Assembly (NCBI RefSeq): GCF_900461105.1
Contig: NZ_UFWZ01000001.1
Coordinates: 868,001 to 932,000 of the forward strand
Length of the DNA stretch: 64,000 nucleotides
Reading direction: 5' to 3'
DNA from: Clostridium putrefaciens
GTDB taxonomy: Bacteria > Bacillota > Clostridia > Clostridiales > Clostridiaceae
The position numbers and the translations under genes were made by a program. Of this stretch, positions 55,997-64,000 are shown in pieces (the stretch's first letter is position 1; the number at the start of each line of letters is the position of its first letter). Under the pieces are notes generated by a model that had not been told where the DNA came from, ran no database searches, and saw only the letters and a list, made by a program, of their open reading frames with translations.

Positions 55997-57121
55997 ATGA
56001 AGATACCAAAGAAAGATGCTTTGAGGTGGTTTGAATTTTTTGCAATGCTTCCAGAGGACCAGGAACTTATGGTAAAGCAGCAAGAAATTATTTATGCAAC
56101 TTTTGCACAAATTGAGGAAACTATTGATCATAGAAATGATATATTAATGTCTCAAATAAAAGGCTTGAAAAACTTAGAGAATAGAACATTCTTTGTAGGA
56201 AATGATAACAAATTCTCAAAAGGATGTCGTTCTTGCCTATTTGGAACTGGATTAGGTGCAATAAGGAAGACTAATAAGTGCGATGCACAGTGCAAGTTTT
56301 GCTATAATTATGGAGAGCTTGATAATCTTCCTCCTATTGGTGAAGGTATGTGGGAAATTGGTGGCACAAAATTTTATGAGAAAGATATTGACTTATTACT
56401 TTCAATCCAAAAGAAACCTACTGGAGTTGCCTATGTTTATTTAGAACCATTTATGGAAATTGAAAAATACTATTCAGTTATAAAGAAATTTAAAGCTGCA
56501 GGGATTTATCAGCATCTATACACAAATGGTATTTCGGCTACGGAAGAGACACTGAAAGCATTAGGTGAGGCTGGTCTTGATGAAATACGCTTTAACCTTG
56601 GGGCTGCCAATTGTTCGGACAAGGTTATTGAAAATATTAAAATAGCCAAAAAATATATTCAAAATGTAGGTATTGAAACTCCAATGACACCTGAGTTTTT
56701 CGAAGAATTTTTGAAGAAAAAGCAAGCAATTTTAGATACAAAACTAGATTTTATCAATTGTGCAGAACTACATTTAAATGATAACAACATATACAATTAT
56801 AGCGAAGAAAATATGTATATTTCTAGACAGGGGTACATATCTCCCATTTGGAGTAGGGAATTAACTCTTAAATTTATGAAAATAGCTGATGAGGAAAATT
56901 GGGATTTAGCAGTTCATGATTGCTCGAACCATACAAAATTTGCTAGAGATTTAAATTTGAGCAGTAAAGAGGAAAGATGGTTCGGAGCTAGTAATTATGC
57001 CTGTGAGTTTTCCAGGATACCATATGAAGCGTTCTTACCAATATTGAGTGATGATAACTTCAAATTTTTAAGTGAAGAAGAATTACCTAGTGGATACAAA
57101 CCAGGAGAGTTAATTTTTTAG
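55997..57121 (+). CDS. Radical SAM protein of unknown function
   Basis: 374 residues. Radical SAM motif KCDAQCKFCYNYG (CxxxCxxC) near residue 97, preceded by an extra Cys pair KGCRSCLFGTGLGAIRKT that could bind metal or join the substrate. Further text: GVAYVYLEPFMEIEKYYSVI, LYTNGISATEETLKALGEAG, LDEIRFNLGAA. No SPASM-type Cys cluster is visible at the C-terminus. RBS TAGGAGGAA. It stands alone among unrelated genes; substrate unknown. Confidence 0.8.
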   Translation: MKIPKKDALRWFEFFAMLPEDQELMVKQQEIIYATFAQIEETIDHRNDILMSQIKGLKNLENRTFFVGNDNKFSKGCRSCLFGTGLGAIRKTNKCDAQCKFCYNYGELDNLPPIGEGMWEIGGTKFYEKDIDLLLSIQKKPTGVAYVYLEPFMEIEKYYSVIKKFKAAGIYQHLYTNGISATEETLKALGEAGLDEIRFNLGAANCSDKVIENIKIAKKYIQNVGIETPMTPEFFEEFLKKKQAILDTKLDFINCAELHLNDNNIYNYSEENMYISRQGYISPIWSRELTLKFMKIADEENWDLAVHDCSNHTKFARDLNLSSKEERWFGASNYACEFSRIPYEAFLPILSDDNFKFLSEEELPSGYKPGELIF

Positions 57122-57313
57122 GTAAGCTACAAAGTGTATAGTGTGTAAATGCAGTCCCCATCAGAATTTTTTGATGGGGACTTTTAACGAGGAAAATTAG
57201 CCAGGGTGTCAACTTTATTTATAGAACATCATAAGCATTATTGACAAATTTTGTACTAAGGAGTATACTTGAGGCATCAATGATTGATTAGTCAAGTGAG
57301 AAGGAGATCTATT

Positions 57314-58312
57314 ATGAATATTAAAGATAAAATTATATCCAATAATATAGAATTTAAAAATAGAGTAGTGATGCCACCAATGGCTACAGCAAAAGCGGAT
57401 GATAAAGGACATATTACAAATGAAATCTTAAATTATTATGAGGAGAAAACGTCTTGCAAGCTTTTTTCTGCAGTTATAGTTGAGCACAGTTATGTAGATG
57501 AAAGAGGGAAAGCTCATAATAATCAGACATCAACATCAGATGATTCGGATATTGAGGGTATGAGAAGTTTAGCAAAAGTAATTAAGGATAATAATTCTTT
57601 GGCAGTATTACAGATATCCCATGCAGGAAGTGCTGCAAAAAAAGATGTTACTGGAATGGATCCTGTTGCTCCATCTGCTATTTTAAATCCCGCAAGTAAA
57701 AGCACTGATATGCCAGTGGAACTTAATAAAAGTCAGATAAAAGATTTGAAAGATAAATTTATAGATGCAGCTGAAAGAGCAAAGGAAGCAGGATTTGATG
57801 GAGTAGAATTACATTCAGCGCATGCTTATTTATTGGATCAGTTTTTATCTCCTCTTACTAACAAAAGAGAAGATGAATACGGTGGAAATATTTATGGAAG
57901 AATAAAATTACACCTTGATATTATCAAAGGAATAAGAGTAAAACTTGGAGAAGATTTCCCTATATTTTTAAGAATGGGAGCAGGAGACTTTATGGAAGGA
58001 GGACTTTCAAAGGAGGATTCTGTAATTGCTGCTATGGAGTTTGAAAAAGCGGGAGTTAATGTTCTTGATATTTCAGGAGGTATGTGCTTTTATACTATAA
58101 AGGATACAAGACCTGGATATTTTGATGTAATATCTAAACCTATTTTTGAAGCAGTGAATATTCCTGTAATTTTAACAGGAGGAGTGAAAAAAGGCACAGA
58201 TGTTATGGATATCCTTGATAGAAATGTATGCGATCTTGTAGGAATAGGTAGATCGGTTTTTAAAGAATCAGATTGGATGAATAGGGAATTGAAAGGATTA
58301 ATTAAAGAATAA
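57314..58312 (+). CDS. NADH:flavin oxidoreductase (Old Yellow Enzyme family)
   Basis: 332 residues from ATG 57314, chosen because AGAAGGAGA is just upstream. FMN TIM barrel: FKNRVVMPPMATAKADDKG, VLQISHAGSAA, FDGVELHSAHAYLLDQFLSP (substrate/flavin-binding HxxH-like), TNKREDEYGG, PVILTGGVKKG and LVGIGRSVFKE. No iron-sulfur Cys cluster or second flavin domain, so it is a short ene-reductase type. It heads a small group with a MarR regulator and a nitroreductase. Confidence 0.93.
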   Translation: MNIKDKIISNNIEFKNRVVMPPMATAKADDKGHITNEILNYYEEKTSCKLFSAVIVEHSYVDERGKAHNNQTSTSDDSDIEGMRSLAKVIKDNNSLAVLQISHAGSAAKKDVTGMDPVAPSAILNPASKSTDMPVELNKSQIKDLKDKFIDAAERAKEAGFDGVELHSAHAYLLDQFLSPLTNKREDEYGGNIYGRIKLHLDIIKGIRVKLGEDFPIFLRMGAGDFMEGGLSKEDSVIAAMEFEKAGVNVLDISGGMCFYTIKDTRPGYFDVISKPIFEAVNIPVILTGGVKKGTDVMDILDRNVCDLVGIGRSVFKESDWMNRELKGLIKE

Positions 58313-58366
58313 ATTAAAGAATAAATTAGTCTTTATTATGAAAGGATATTAGGGGATTTAAGGAAT

Positions 58367-58780
58367 ATGAAATTAAAAGCATTTAGCAATATGCTTCAGA
58401 AATTAAGAAGCGTTGAACAGAAACTTACCAAGGAATTTGAAAGTAGTACAGGATTTAGTCTTACAAGGTATGAGATTTTAATATACCTTAGGGACAATGG
58501 AGATAGTCTACAGACTAAAATAGCTGGTTATCTTGAAATAGATCCTGCAGCGGTTACAAGGCATCTCAAGATTTTAGAAGAGAAAGGCCATGTTGAAAGA
58601 AAAAGGAATAAAGAAAATGGAAGAGAAGTGATTGTTTCACTTACTGATTATGCAAGGTCTGAACTTGTCGAATGTGAAGAAAAACAAAGCAAAAACCAGT
58701 GTGAGCTTCCTGTTCCATTTAAGCAGGAGGAAATTGAAAAACTTATTGATGTACTTGAAAATATAGAAAAGAAATTATAA
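58367..58780 (+). CDS. MarR-family transcriptional regulator
   Basis: 137 residues; winged helix with SLTRYEILIYLRDNGDSLQT, KIAGYLEIDPAAVTRHLKIL (recognition helix) and the wing EEKGHVERKRNKENGREVIV. Between two flavoenzyme genes in the same direction, it probably controls them in response to a quinone-like or electrophilic compound. AAGGA site 4 bp before ATG is rather close. Confidence 0.9.
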   Translation: MKLKAFSNMLQKLRSVEQKLTKEFESSTGFSLTRYEILIYLRDNGDSLQTKIAGYLEIDPAAVTRHLKILEEKGHVERKRNKENGREVIVSLTDYARSELVECEEKQSKNQCELPVPFKQEEIEKLIDVLENIEKKL

Positions 58781-58795
58781 AAGGTGGAGATTCAA

Positions 58796-59422
58796 ATGAA
58801 AAATAATGATTTTAAAGATATAACTTTTAACAGGCATTCAGCTAAGGTATTTGATAAAGATGTGAAAATAAGTAATGAAGAGATGCTTGAAATGATAACG
58901 GAAGCAACAAAAGCACCCTCATCAGTAAATATGCAGCCATGGAGGTTTGTAGTAGTTGAATCAAAAGAAGGTAAAGAAAAACTACGTCCTTTAATCAGAT
59001 TTAATACAAGACAGAATGATACTTCTTCTGCTATGATACTTATTTTTGGAGATATGAAATGCTATGAAAAGGCAGAAGAAATTTATGGCTCTGCCGTAGA
59101 AAAAGGTTTGATGACTAAAGATGTCAAAAAGGAATTAATGGATTTCTTTATGCCAGGATATAAAAATGCACCAAAGGAAAAAATGAATGATATTGTAAAA
59201 ATAGATTCAAGTCTTGCTGCAATGCAGCTTATGCTGGTTGCAAGACAACATGGATATGACACTAATCCTATAGGTGGATTTGAGGAAGATAAACTTGCAG
59301 AAGCCTTTGGACTTGATCCCGAAAGATATGTGCCTGTTATGATTATTGCTATAGGAAAGTCGGATTATACAGCACATGAGTCTGTAAGATTGGATGCAAA
59401 AGATATTACAGTTTTTAAATAA
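58796..59422 (+). CDS. Nitroreductase-family FMN oxidoreductase
   Basis: 208 residues from ATG 58796, with GGTGGAG just upstream (a GTG at 58784 uses that site as coding). Typical opening NRHSAKVFDKDVKISNEEML, ATKAPSSVNMQPWRFVVVES, and end GGFEEDKLAEAFGL, VPVMIIAIGKSD. Reduces nitro, quinone or flavin substrates with NAD(P)H. Sixteen bp after the MarR gene, so in one operon. Confidence 0.93.
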   Translation: MKNNDFKDITFNRHSAKVFDKDVKISNEEMLEMITEATKAPSSVNMQPWRFVVVESKEGKEKLRPLIRFNTRQNDTSSAMILIFGDMKCYEKAEEIYGSAVEKGLMTKDVKKELMDFFMPGYKNAPKEKMNDIVKIDSSLAAMQLMLVARQHGYDTNPIGGFEEDKLAEAFGLDPERYVPVMIIAIGKSDYTAHESVRLDAKDITVFK

Positions 59423-59424
59423 GC

Positions 59425-59496
59425 ATCCCAGGGTCCCAGTAAATTACAAAATACAAGCACTTCATTAAAATAAAACTTAATGAAGTGCTTTTTTTA
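59425..59496 (+). terminator. Terminator derived from the dispersed repeat (copy 8)
   Basis: CCCAGGGTCCCAGTAAATTA, then AAGCACTTCATTAAAAT / CTTAATGAAGTGCTTTTTTT. The tail hairpin of the repeat family here ends the nitroreductase operon; a second short GGGTCCCAGTAAATTA is at 59511. Confidence 0.8.
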
Positions 59497-59554
59497 TCAT
59501 CTAGTATCAAAGGGTCCCAGTAAATTATAGGAGGACATTGTTTAGGTGGAGTTA

Positions 59555-59563
59555 TGGTATAAT
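59555..59563 (+). promoter_or_regulatory. Extended -10 promoter of the two-component system
   Basis: TGGTATAAT at 59555-59563, about 32 bp before the response regulator start. No good -35 is seen. Confidence 0.5.
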
Positions 59564-59594
59564 TATAACATAAGTTCCAAAGAGGGGTGAGGGC

Positions 59595-60305
59595 ATGAAA
59601 ATAGCAATTGTTGAGGATGAAAAGATTCATCAGGATTATTTGGCTGCAATGCTTAAAGGTGCATCAAAAGACTATGGAATAGTATTATCGCTGAGAGTTT
59701 TTGGTAGTGCTGAGGCCTTTTTATTTGCTTTTGAAGAAGAAAAAGTGGATGCAGTGCTATTGGATATTCAACTTAAAACTATGAATGGTTACGCCCTTGC
59801 TGAAATTATTAGACAAAGAGATAAAAATATACCTTTAGCTTTTATTACAGGAATAAAAGATTATGTTTTTGAGGGGTACAATGTAGATGCTTGTGGATAT
59901 ATTCTTAAACCTATAAAAATGGAGAGTGTATATAAACTCATGAATAAAATTATTAAGAAGCTAAGTTCAGTTGAGAAATCTTTAATAGTTAAGACTAAAG
60001 ATGGGATTATTAATCTCTACGAAAATGATATTTATTATATTGAGAGCTCAAATCATAGTACTATTTTACATATAAATAAGGGGAGTTATGTTTCAAATAC
60101 AAAACTTAGGGAGTGGGTAGAAGAGCTTTCAAAGGAAAGTTTTTTTAAAGTCCATAGATGCTATATTATCAATTTAGGTATGATCGAGAAGATAGAAAAG
60201 ACGGAGGTTTTAATGAACAACGCTACTGAAATTCCAATTGCTAGAGGTATGTGGGAAGAACTCATGATGGCTTATTTAGCTTATAGAAGGAAGGTATATC
60301 ATTAA
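59595..60305 (+). CDS. LytTR-family response regulator (AgrA/ComE type)
   Basis: 236 residues. Receiver domain 1-120 with KIAIVEDEKIHQDYL, phospho-acceptor in AVLLDIQLKTMNGY (Asp near 55) and LKPI. The C-terminal LytTR DNA-binding domain includes DIYYIESSNHSTILHI, FFKVHRCYIINL and MNNATEIPIARGM. These regulators usually answer to peptide signals. Stop codon overlaps the kinase ATG by 1 bp. A fitting LytTR-type repeat is upstream of the exporter operon at 61453. Confidence 0.93.
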   Translation: MKIAIVEDEKIHQDYLAAMLKGASKDYGIVLSLRVFGSAEAFLFAFEEEKVDAVLLDIQLKTMNGYALAEIIRQRDKNIPLAFITGIKDYVFEGYNVDACGYILKPIKMESVYKLMNKIIKKLSSVEKSLIVKTKDGIINLYENDIYYIESSNHSTILHINKGSYVSNTKLREWVEELSKESFFKVHRCYIINLGMIEKIEKTEVLMNNATEIPIARGMWEELMMAYLAYRRKVYH

Positions 60306-61447
60306 TGTTTATCCGAAGTTTATTATTGTTTTTATTAATTTATAGTTTTGCTAGAAATACAAATCTAGATAAAAATATTAGGATTTACGTTATCGGAATA
60401 GTTCTCATGGTCTTATGTGGTATAACAAAAGAGATAATTGTATTTTTGAATATGGATTACTGGTATTATAATTTTTTAATTTATGGCTTTCAGGGTTTAA
60501 TAATATCTACATATTTAATTTTTTATAATAATGATGTGTTTATTGAACAGCTAAGATGGTTTGTACCACTTGTTTTATCTTATATCTTTATTGTCCTGTA
60601 CAAGCCATATGTAGGCGGAGGGATAATATTTGCATTTATATGTTTATGGATAATCTTATTGTTTCATAAAAATGTTACTAAAAGAACCTTTGTTCCTTTA
60701 ATACTCATGTCTTTGTCTATGATTTTTGTTGAAGCTTCTAATAGTCTTTTAATTGCTATAGTTATGATGGTTATAGCCTTTGATCAATATGCATCTTCAA
60801 AGGAAAGTGAAAGTTATAGAAATATGGAGCTTTTCCAAAGAAAATTACTTTCTCATCAGTATGCGGAAATAAAGGATATTTACATGAATATGAGGGGTTG
60901 GAGACATGATTATCATAATCATCTGCAAACCATGAAGGCTTATTTATCCATGAATGAACTTAAGGAGTTGGATGAATATCTTTTTAAGGTTGAGAAGGAT
61001 TTAGATGCAGTAGATAACTTGGTAAAATCGGGAAATGTCATGATGGATGCAATTTTAAATAGTAAAATAAGTATTATGAAACGCAATAACATAGAGGTAG
61101 ATTTTAAAGCTGTTTTACCAGAGGATTTGAAGATAAATGATGTGGACTTATGTGTAATGGTTAGTAATCTTCTTGAAAATGCTATCGAGGCTTGCATTCA
61201 AGTGCCAGTAGAAGGACGCTTTATTAGAATTTATGCAGATGTTTATGGATCACAATTTTATATATCAATACAAAATAGTTCTAAGGAAAACTTAGATTTT
61301 AATGCAAGAAATTATATTTCAAATAAACGTGGTGAGCATGGTTTTGGAATGAAAAGGGTTCAGCTTTTAGTTGATAAATATAATGGGTTCCTTAATTTGC
61401 AAAATGAACCTGGGATATTTGCAAGTGAGATTACAATACCATTTTAA
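60305..61447 (+). CDS. GHKL sensor histidine kinase (AgrC type)
   Basis: 380 residues. About six membrane helices in residues 1-180, then the phospho-acceptor region GWRHDYHNHLQTMKAYLS, N-box MVSNLLENAIEAC and G-box RGEHGFGMKRVQLLVDKY. HPK10-type kinases of this form sense peptide pheromones or bacteriocins. No agrB/agrD-like genes are next to it in the window, so the signal may come from the exporter substrate or outside. Confidence 0.93.
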   Translation: MFIRSLLLFLLIYSFARNTNLDKNIRIYVIGIVLMVLCGITKEIIVFLNMDYWYYNFLIYGFQGLIISTYLIFYNNDVFIEQLRWFVPLVLSYIFIVLYKPYVGGGIIFAFICLWIILLFHKNVTKRTFVPLILMSLSMIFVEASNSLLIAIVMMVIAFDQYASSKESESYRNMELFQRKLLSHQYAEIKDIYMNMRGWRHDYHNHLQTMKAYLSMNELKELDEYLFKVEKDLDAVDNLVKSGNVMMDAILNSKISIMKRNNIEVDFKAVLPEDLKINDVDLCVMVSNLLENAIEACIQVPVEGRFIRIYADVYGSQFYISIQNSSKENLDFNARNYISNKRGEHGFGMKRVQLLVDKYNGFLNLQNEPGIFASEITIPF

Positions 61448-61452
61448 TATGT

Positions 61453-61484
61453 ACAATTCACGTAGGAAAACTGACAATTCACGT
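61453..61484 (+). promoter_or_regulatory. LytTR-type direct-repeat operator
   Basis: ACAATTCACGT at 61453-61463 repeated exactly at 61474-61484: a 21-bp period, two helical turns, as in AgrA, PlnC and ComE sites. A -10-like TACTAT lies near 61514. It is directly upstream of the exporter operon and just after the LytTR/kinase pair. The second repeat also forms a small GCTGAC-type hairpin with CTGACAATTCACGTCAG. Confidence 0.75.
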
Positions 61485-61536
61485 CAGCTTTTTTTATATA
61501 AATTAAAAGATGATACTATTATATTGAGGTGATTTT

Positions 61537-62250
61537 ATGGGGACTAAAATTAAAAACACGAAGTTTTATTTAAATAGGTGGAGAAAAGAAGAAGGTGTAC
61601 TAGGTCCTATTTATGCCATGTTATATATAGTACTTAAAACATTGAATTGTATTTTTGTGATTTTTTTAACTAGTAATGCTATTTTTATATTAGAAGAGAA
61701 GGGAGATCCTTTAAAGGCGCTTTTTATTATAATGGTCATGGTAAGTAGTTATGCACTTTCCTGTACCTTTGAAAACTATTGTTATCAAAAATTAAATGCT
61801 AGCTTATTTTTATATAGAATACTTGAAATGCCACATCTTTTTCTTAAATTCTTGAAACTGCCTTATGAATATATTGAAAGTAGTAAGGGAAAGAAAGATT
61901 TTGAAAAGGCCTACGAAGCTATTGGGGTAGGTAATGAAATTGGGGTTGAAGAGGTTACTCGAAGCCTATTAAATTTAGTAGTGGATTTATGTTCTTTGAT
62001 AATATTTGCATTTGTATCTGCTAGACTACATCCGCTTATTATGATAGTGCTAATTGTAACAGGTTCTTTTAGAGTTATTAAAGATGTGAAAAATAGAAAA
62101 TGGATTTTAAATCATCAAGATGAGAAGAATTCTCTTGTTTATGAAAATTATTATTTATACAGAAAGTGCTTGGATGATAAGATAGGCAAGGATGTAAGAA
62201 TTTATAAAATGCAAAAATGGTTTTCTGATAAATTTAGATTTTTACGTTAA
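61537..62250 (+). pseudogene. ABC exporter, N-terminal part ending at an in-frame stop
   Basis: 237 residues of a six-helix exporter domain: helices near 30-50, 58-78, 150-165 and 165-185. It ends FSDKFRFLR* (TAA 62248-62250), yet the same frame continues right after the stop (KIMFYNNKREV...) into the rest of the transporter at 62257. Together they would make a ~595-residue exporter of normal size, so one nonsense change has split the gene. GAGGTG before ATG 61537. Readthrough or a sequencing error cannot be excluded. Confidence 0.8.
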
Positions 62251-62256
62251 AAAATC

Positions 62257-63324
62257 ATGTTTTATAATAATAAAAGAGAAGTTAATAATTTTAAGGCACA
62301 AGGAATTGGACTTTTAGCAGTATTATTTAGAGATGTTATTTGCTATGGGTACTTAGTGTATAGGGTTACAAAGGGTTTATCCATAAGTGATTTTGTTTTA
62401 TATCTTGGGATAATTGGTGGTTTAAATGTATGGATTAAGAATATATTTCAGCATTATGCTAGCTTTACAGAAAATATTATTATTGTAGATAATTTAAGGA
62501 CATTCCTTTTAAGAGAGGAAATTGGAGAAGGTAAATATGAATTAACAATACCAAAGTCTAAAAACTATACCTATGTTTTTGAAAATGTTAGTTTTTCTTA
62601 TGAGGGGGGTATCCCTTTATTTGAAAATTTAAACTTAACCATTGAGGGTGGCGAAAAGATAGCTCTTGTAGGTGCAAATGGAGCTGGAAAAACTACTTTA
62701 GTGAAACTTATGAGTGGGCTTTATAAGCCAAAGTCAGGAAGAATACTTATTAATGGTGTGGATATTTCAAAAGTTAATCCAACGGAAGTATTAAAACTTA
62801 CTGGTATTGTATTTCAGGACATCAAGGTATTTCCAGAAAGCATTGTGCAAAACATATCTTGTAAATTAGAAAAATATAGTGATGAAGCATTAATAAATAA
62901 GAGCTTAAAAGGCGCTAGTTTCTATGAAACGGTACAAAACTTAGTTTCAAAAGAAAAAACTATTTTAACTAAGAACCTAGATGAAAATGGTGTGGAGTTT
63001 TCCGGGGGACAGTATCAAAAATTAATGCTGGCAAGGGCCCTTTATAAAAATGCTGAGGTTTTAATTTTAGATGAGCCAACAGCTGCATTAGATCCTTTAG
63101 CCGAAGCAGATATGTATTTAAAATATAATGAATTTACAAAGGGAAAGACCTCACTTTTTATTTCACATAGATTAAGTTCTACACAATTTTGTGATAGAGT
63201 TATTTTTCTTGAAAAAGGTAAGATAAAGCAGGATGGTAGCCATGAAAAGATAGTTAGGGAAGAGGGACCATATAGAGAAATGTTTTTAGCACAAGCTCAT
63301 TATTATCAGGAGGAAGTAATATGA
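62257..63324 (+). CDS. ABC exporter, C-terminal part with ATPase (split gene)
   Basis: 355 residues. The remaining transmembrane part (LLAVLFRDVICYGYLVYRV, DFVLYLGIIGGLNVW) precedes a full ATPase: Walker A GANGAGKTT, Q-loop GIVFQDIKVFP, signature VEFSGGQYQK, Walker B VLILDEPTAALD, H-loop ISHRLSS. An ATG lies 7 bp after the upstream stop but has no ribosome binding site; it could be reached by reinitiation. The stop overlaps the next gene's ATG (ATGA). Confidence 0.8.
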   Translation: MFYNNKREVNNFKAQGIGLLAVLFRDVICYGYLVYRVTKGLSISDFVLYLGIIGGLNVWIKNIFQHYASFTENIIIVDNLRTFLLREEIGEGKYELTIPKSKNYTYVFENVSFSYEGGIPLFENLNLTIEGGEKIALVGANGAGKTTLVKLMSGLYKPKSGRILINGVDISKVNPTEVLKLTGIVFQDIKVFPESIVQNISCKLEKYSDEALINKSLKGASFYETVQNLVSKEKTILTKNLDENGVEFSGGQYQKLMLARALYKNAEVLILDEPTAALDPLAEADMYLKYNEFTKGKTSLFISHRLSSTQFCDRVIFLEKGKIKQDGSHEKIVREEGPYREMFLAQAHYYQEEVI

Positions 63325-64000
63325 AGATAGGTAAATTGCATAAAGATACCTTTAAAATAATGAAGAGATTTCACTCCTTAGATCATTCTATGGGGCCCCT
63401 TATTATAGTGAGTGCTTTTGTAGCAGGTTTGGTTCCATTTATATCCATAGCCTTTAGTGCTCCTATATTAAATGAGCTTATAAATAAACAATACAAAGTT
63501 GCATTTAAATACTCAATAATAATGGCGGTGATGACTTGTGGTTTTGGAATTTTATCTGAGTACCTTAATAAATTGGTTAACGTACGATCAACAGCTCTTT
63601 CTATGAAAATTGAAAGTATGATTCATGAAAAACCCTTAAAGCTTGATTATGCAAGTGTTGAAGATGGTAATGTTATAAAAGATTTCACAAGCGCTTTTAT
63701 GGCACTAAGATATAAGGGTAATTATGCAACTCTTTTAAAAGATTATGCAAAGCTTTTGCAAAATGTTATTTCTTTTATATTTGCCATAGCCTTAACTTTG
63801 AAATTATGTATTAGTGATGGAAAATCTAATTATACATGGTTAAATACTATTACGAGTCCTTTGTTTTCAATTATGTTTATCTTAATAATAATTATTTTAA
63901 TAAGCGGTGTCATGGGGAAGGTTGTAAAGTGGGCACAAAATAAAATAAGTGAATTATTCGAAGTGAAGCTGGATAGTGAAAAGAGATTTGCTTATTTAGC
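63321..64000 (+). CDS. Second ABC exporter of the operon, N-terminal part (cut by window end)
   Basis: ATG 63321 overlaps the previous stop by 4 bp and follows AGGAGG. The frame is open to the window edge (226 codons). The protein begins MKIGKLHKDTFKIMKRFHSL, then membrane helices (MGPLIIVSAFVAGLVPFISI, FKYSIIMAVMTCGFGILSEY, ISFIFAIALTLKL, FSIMFILIIIILISG), like the transmembrane domain of the preceding gene. The two probably form a heterodimeric exporter. Confidence 0.8.
   Translation, partial: MKIGKLHKDTFKIMKRFHSLDHSMGPLIIVSAFVAGLVPFISIAFSAPILNELINKQYKVAFKYSIIMAVMTCGFGILSEYLNKLVNVRSTALSMKIESMIHEKPLKLDYASVEDGNVIKDFTSAFMALRYKGNYATLLKDYAKLLQNVISFIFAIALTLKLCISDGKSNYTWLNTITSPLFSIMFILIIIILISGVMGKVVKWAQNKISELFEVKLDSEKRFAYL

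Overview
The window is a low-GC Firmicute chromosome segment, most likely Clostridium sensu stricto. Support: strongly A+T-rich coding, AGA/ATA-rich codon use, AGGAGG ribosome binding sites, the order gpmI - eno - secG - hppA (membrane pyrophosphatase) - rnr - SDR - smpB - ssrA, and a tmRNA tag (AEDNFALAA) of clostridial type.

Layout. 1-10.3 kb is core: glycolysis (gpmI, eno), secretion (secG), an ion-pumping pyrophosphatase (hppA), and the ribosome-rescue/RNA-decay group rnr, smpB, ssrA. The tmRNA gene is interrupted in its T-loop by a roughly 283-nt group I-like intron, and a free-standing LAGLIDADG endonuclease gene lies immediately downstream on the other strand. 10.8-19 kb holds an ABC-F ATPase with an attenuator-type leader, a ROK repressor divergent from a lactose/cellobiose-type PTS (EIIC, a TIM-barrel-like protein, EIIB, EIIA), a PH-domain pseudogene with four in-frame stops, and two ORF-less group II intron remnants. 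19-25.5 kb carries housekeeping/repair genes (Dus, Nudix, PLD-helicase-DUF3427, endonuclease IV). 25.5-27.5 kb encodes an SLH-like lipoprotein and a 47-residue secreted peptide.

27.5-59.5 kb is accessory DNA, littered with ISLre2 copies and relics, an IS3 relic, and a dispersed 100-330 bp repeat (at least eight copies) that has cut into several genes. It contains: (a) a RiPP island at 30.7-38.7 kb with a SagC-like E1 homologue, YcaO (SagD), SagB-type dehydrogenase, a Gly-rich/Cys-rich precursor peptide, a radical SAM/SPASM enzyme, a 22-residue ORF, an ABC exporter and an M50-type membrane protease, which looks like an azole peptide system combined with radical SAM chemistry; (b) Fic genes, two of them with a replaced catalytic His; (c) an N-terminally truncated type III restriction subunit; (d) a three-gene RNase H - RnlA toxin - RnlB antitoxin operon; (e) a SIR2-family gene cut by the repeat; (f) a radical SAM gene and an OYE/MarR/nitroreductase group.

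A structured RNA candidate occurs twice (after eno and between two Fic genes), with compensatory base changes between the copies. The last 4.4 kb is a LytTR/GHKL two-component system followed by an ABC exporter operon preceded by a 21-bp-period direct repeat typical of LytTR operators; the first exporter gene is broken by one in-frame stop. All functional calls are from reading the sequence; no searches were run.
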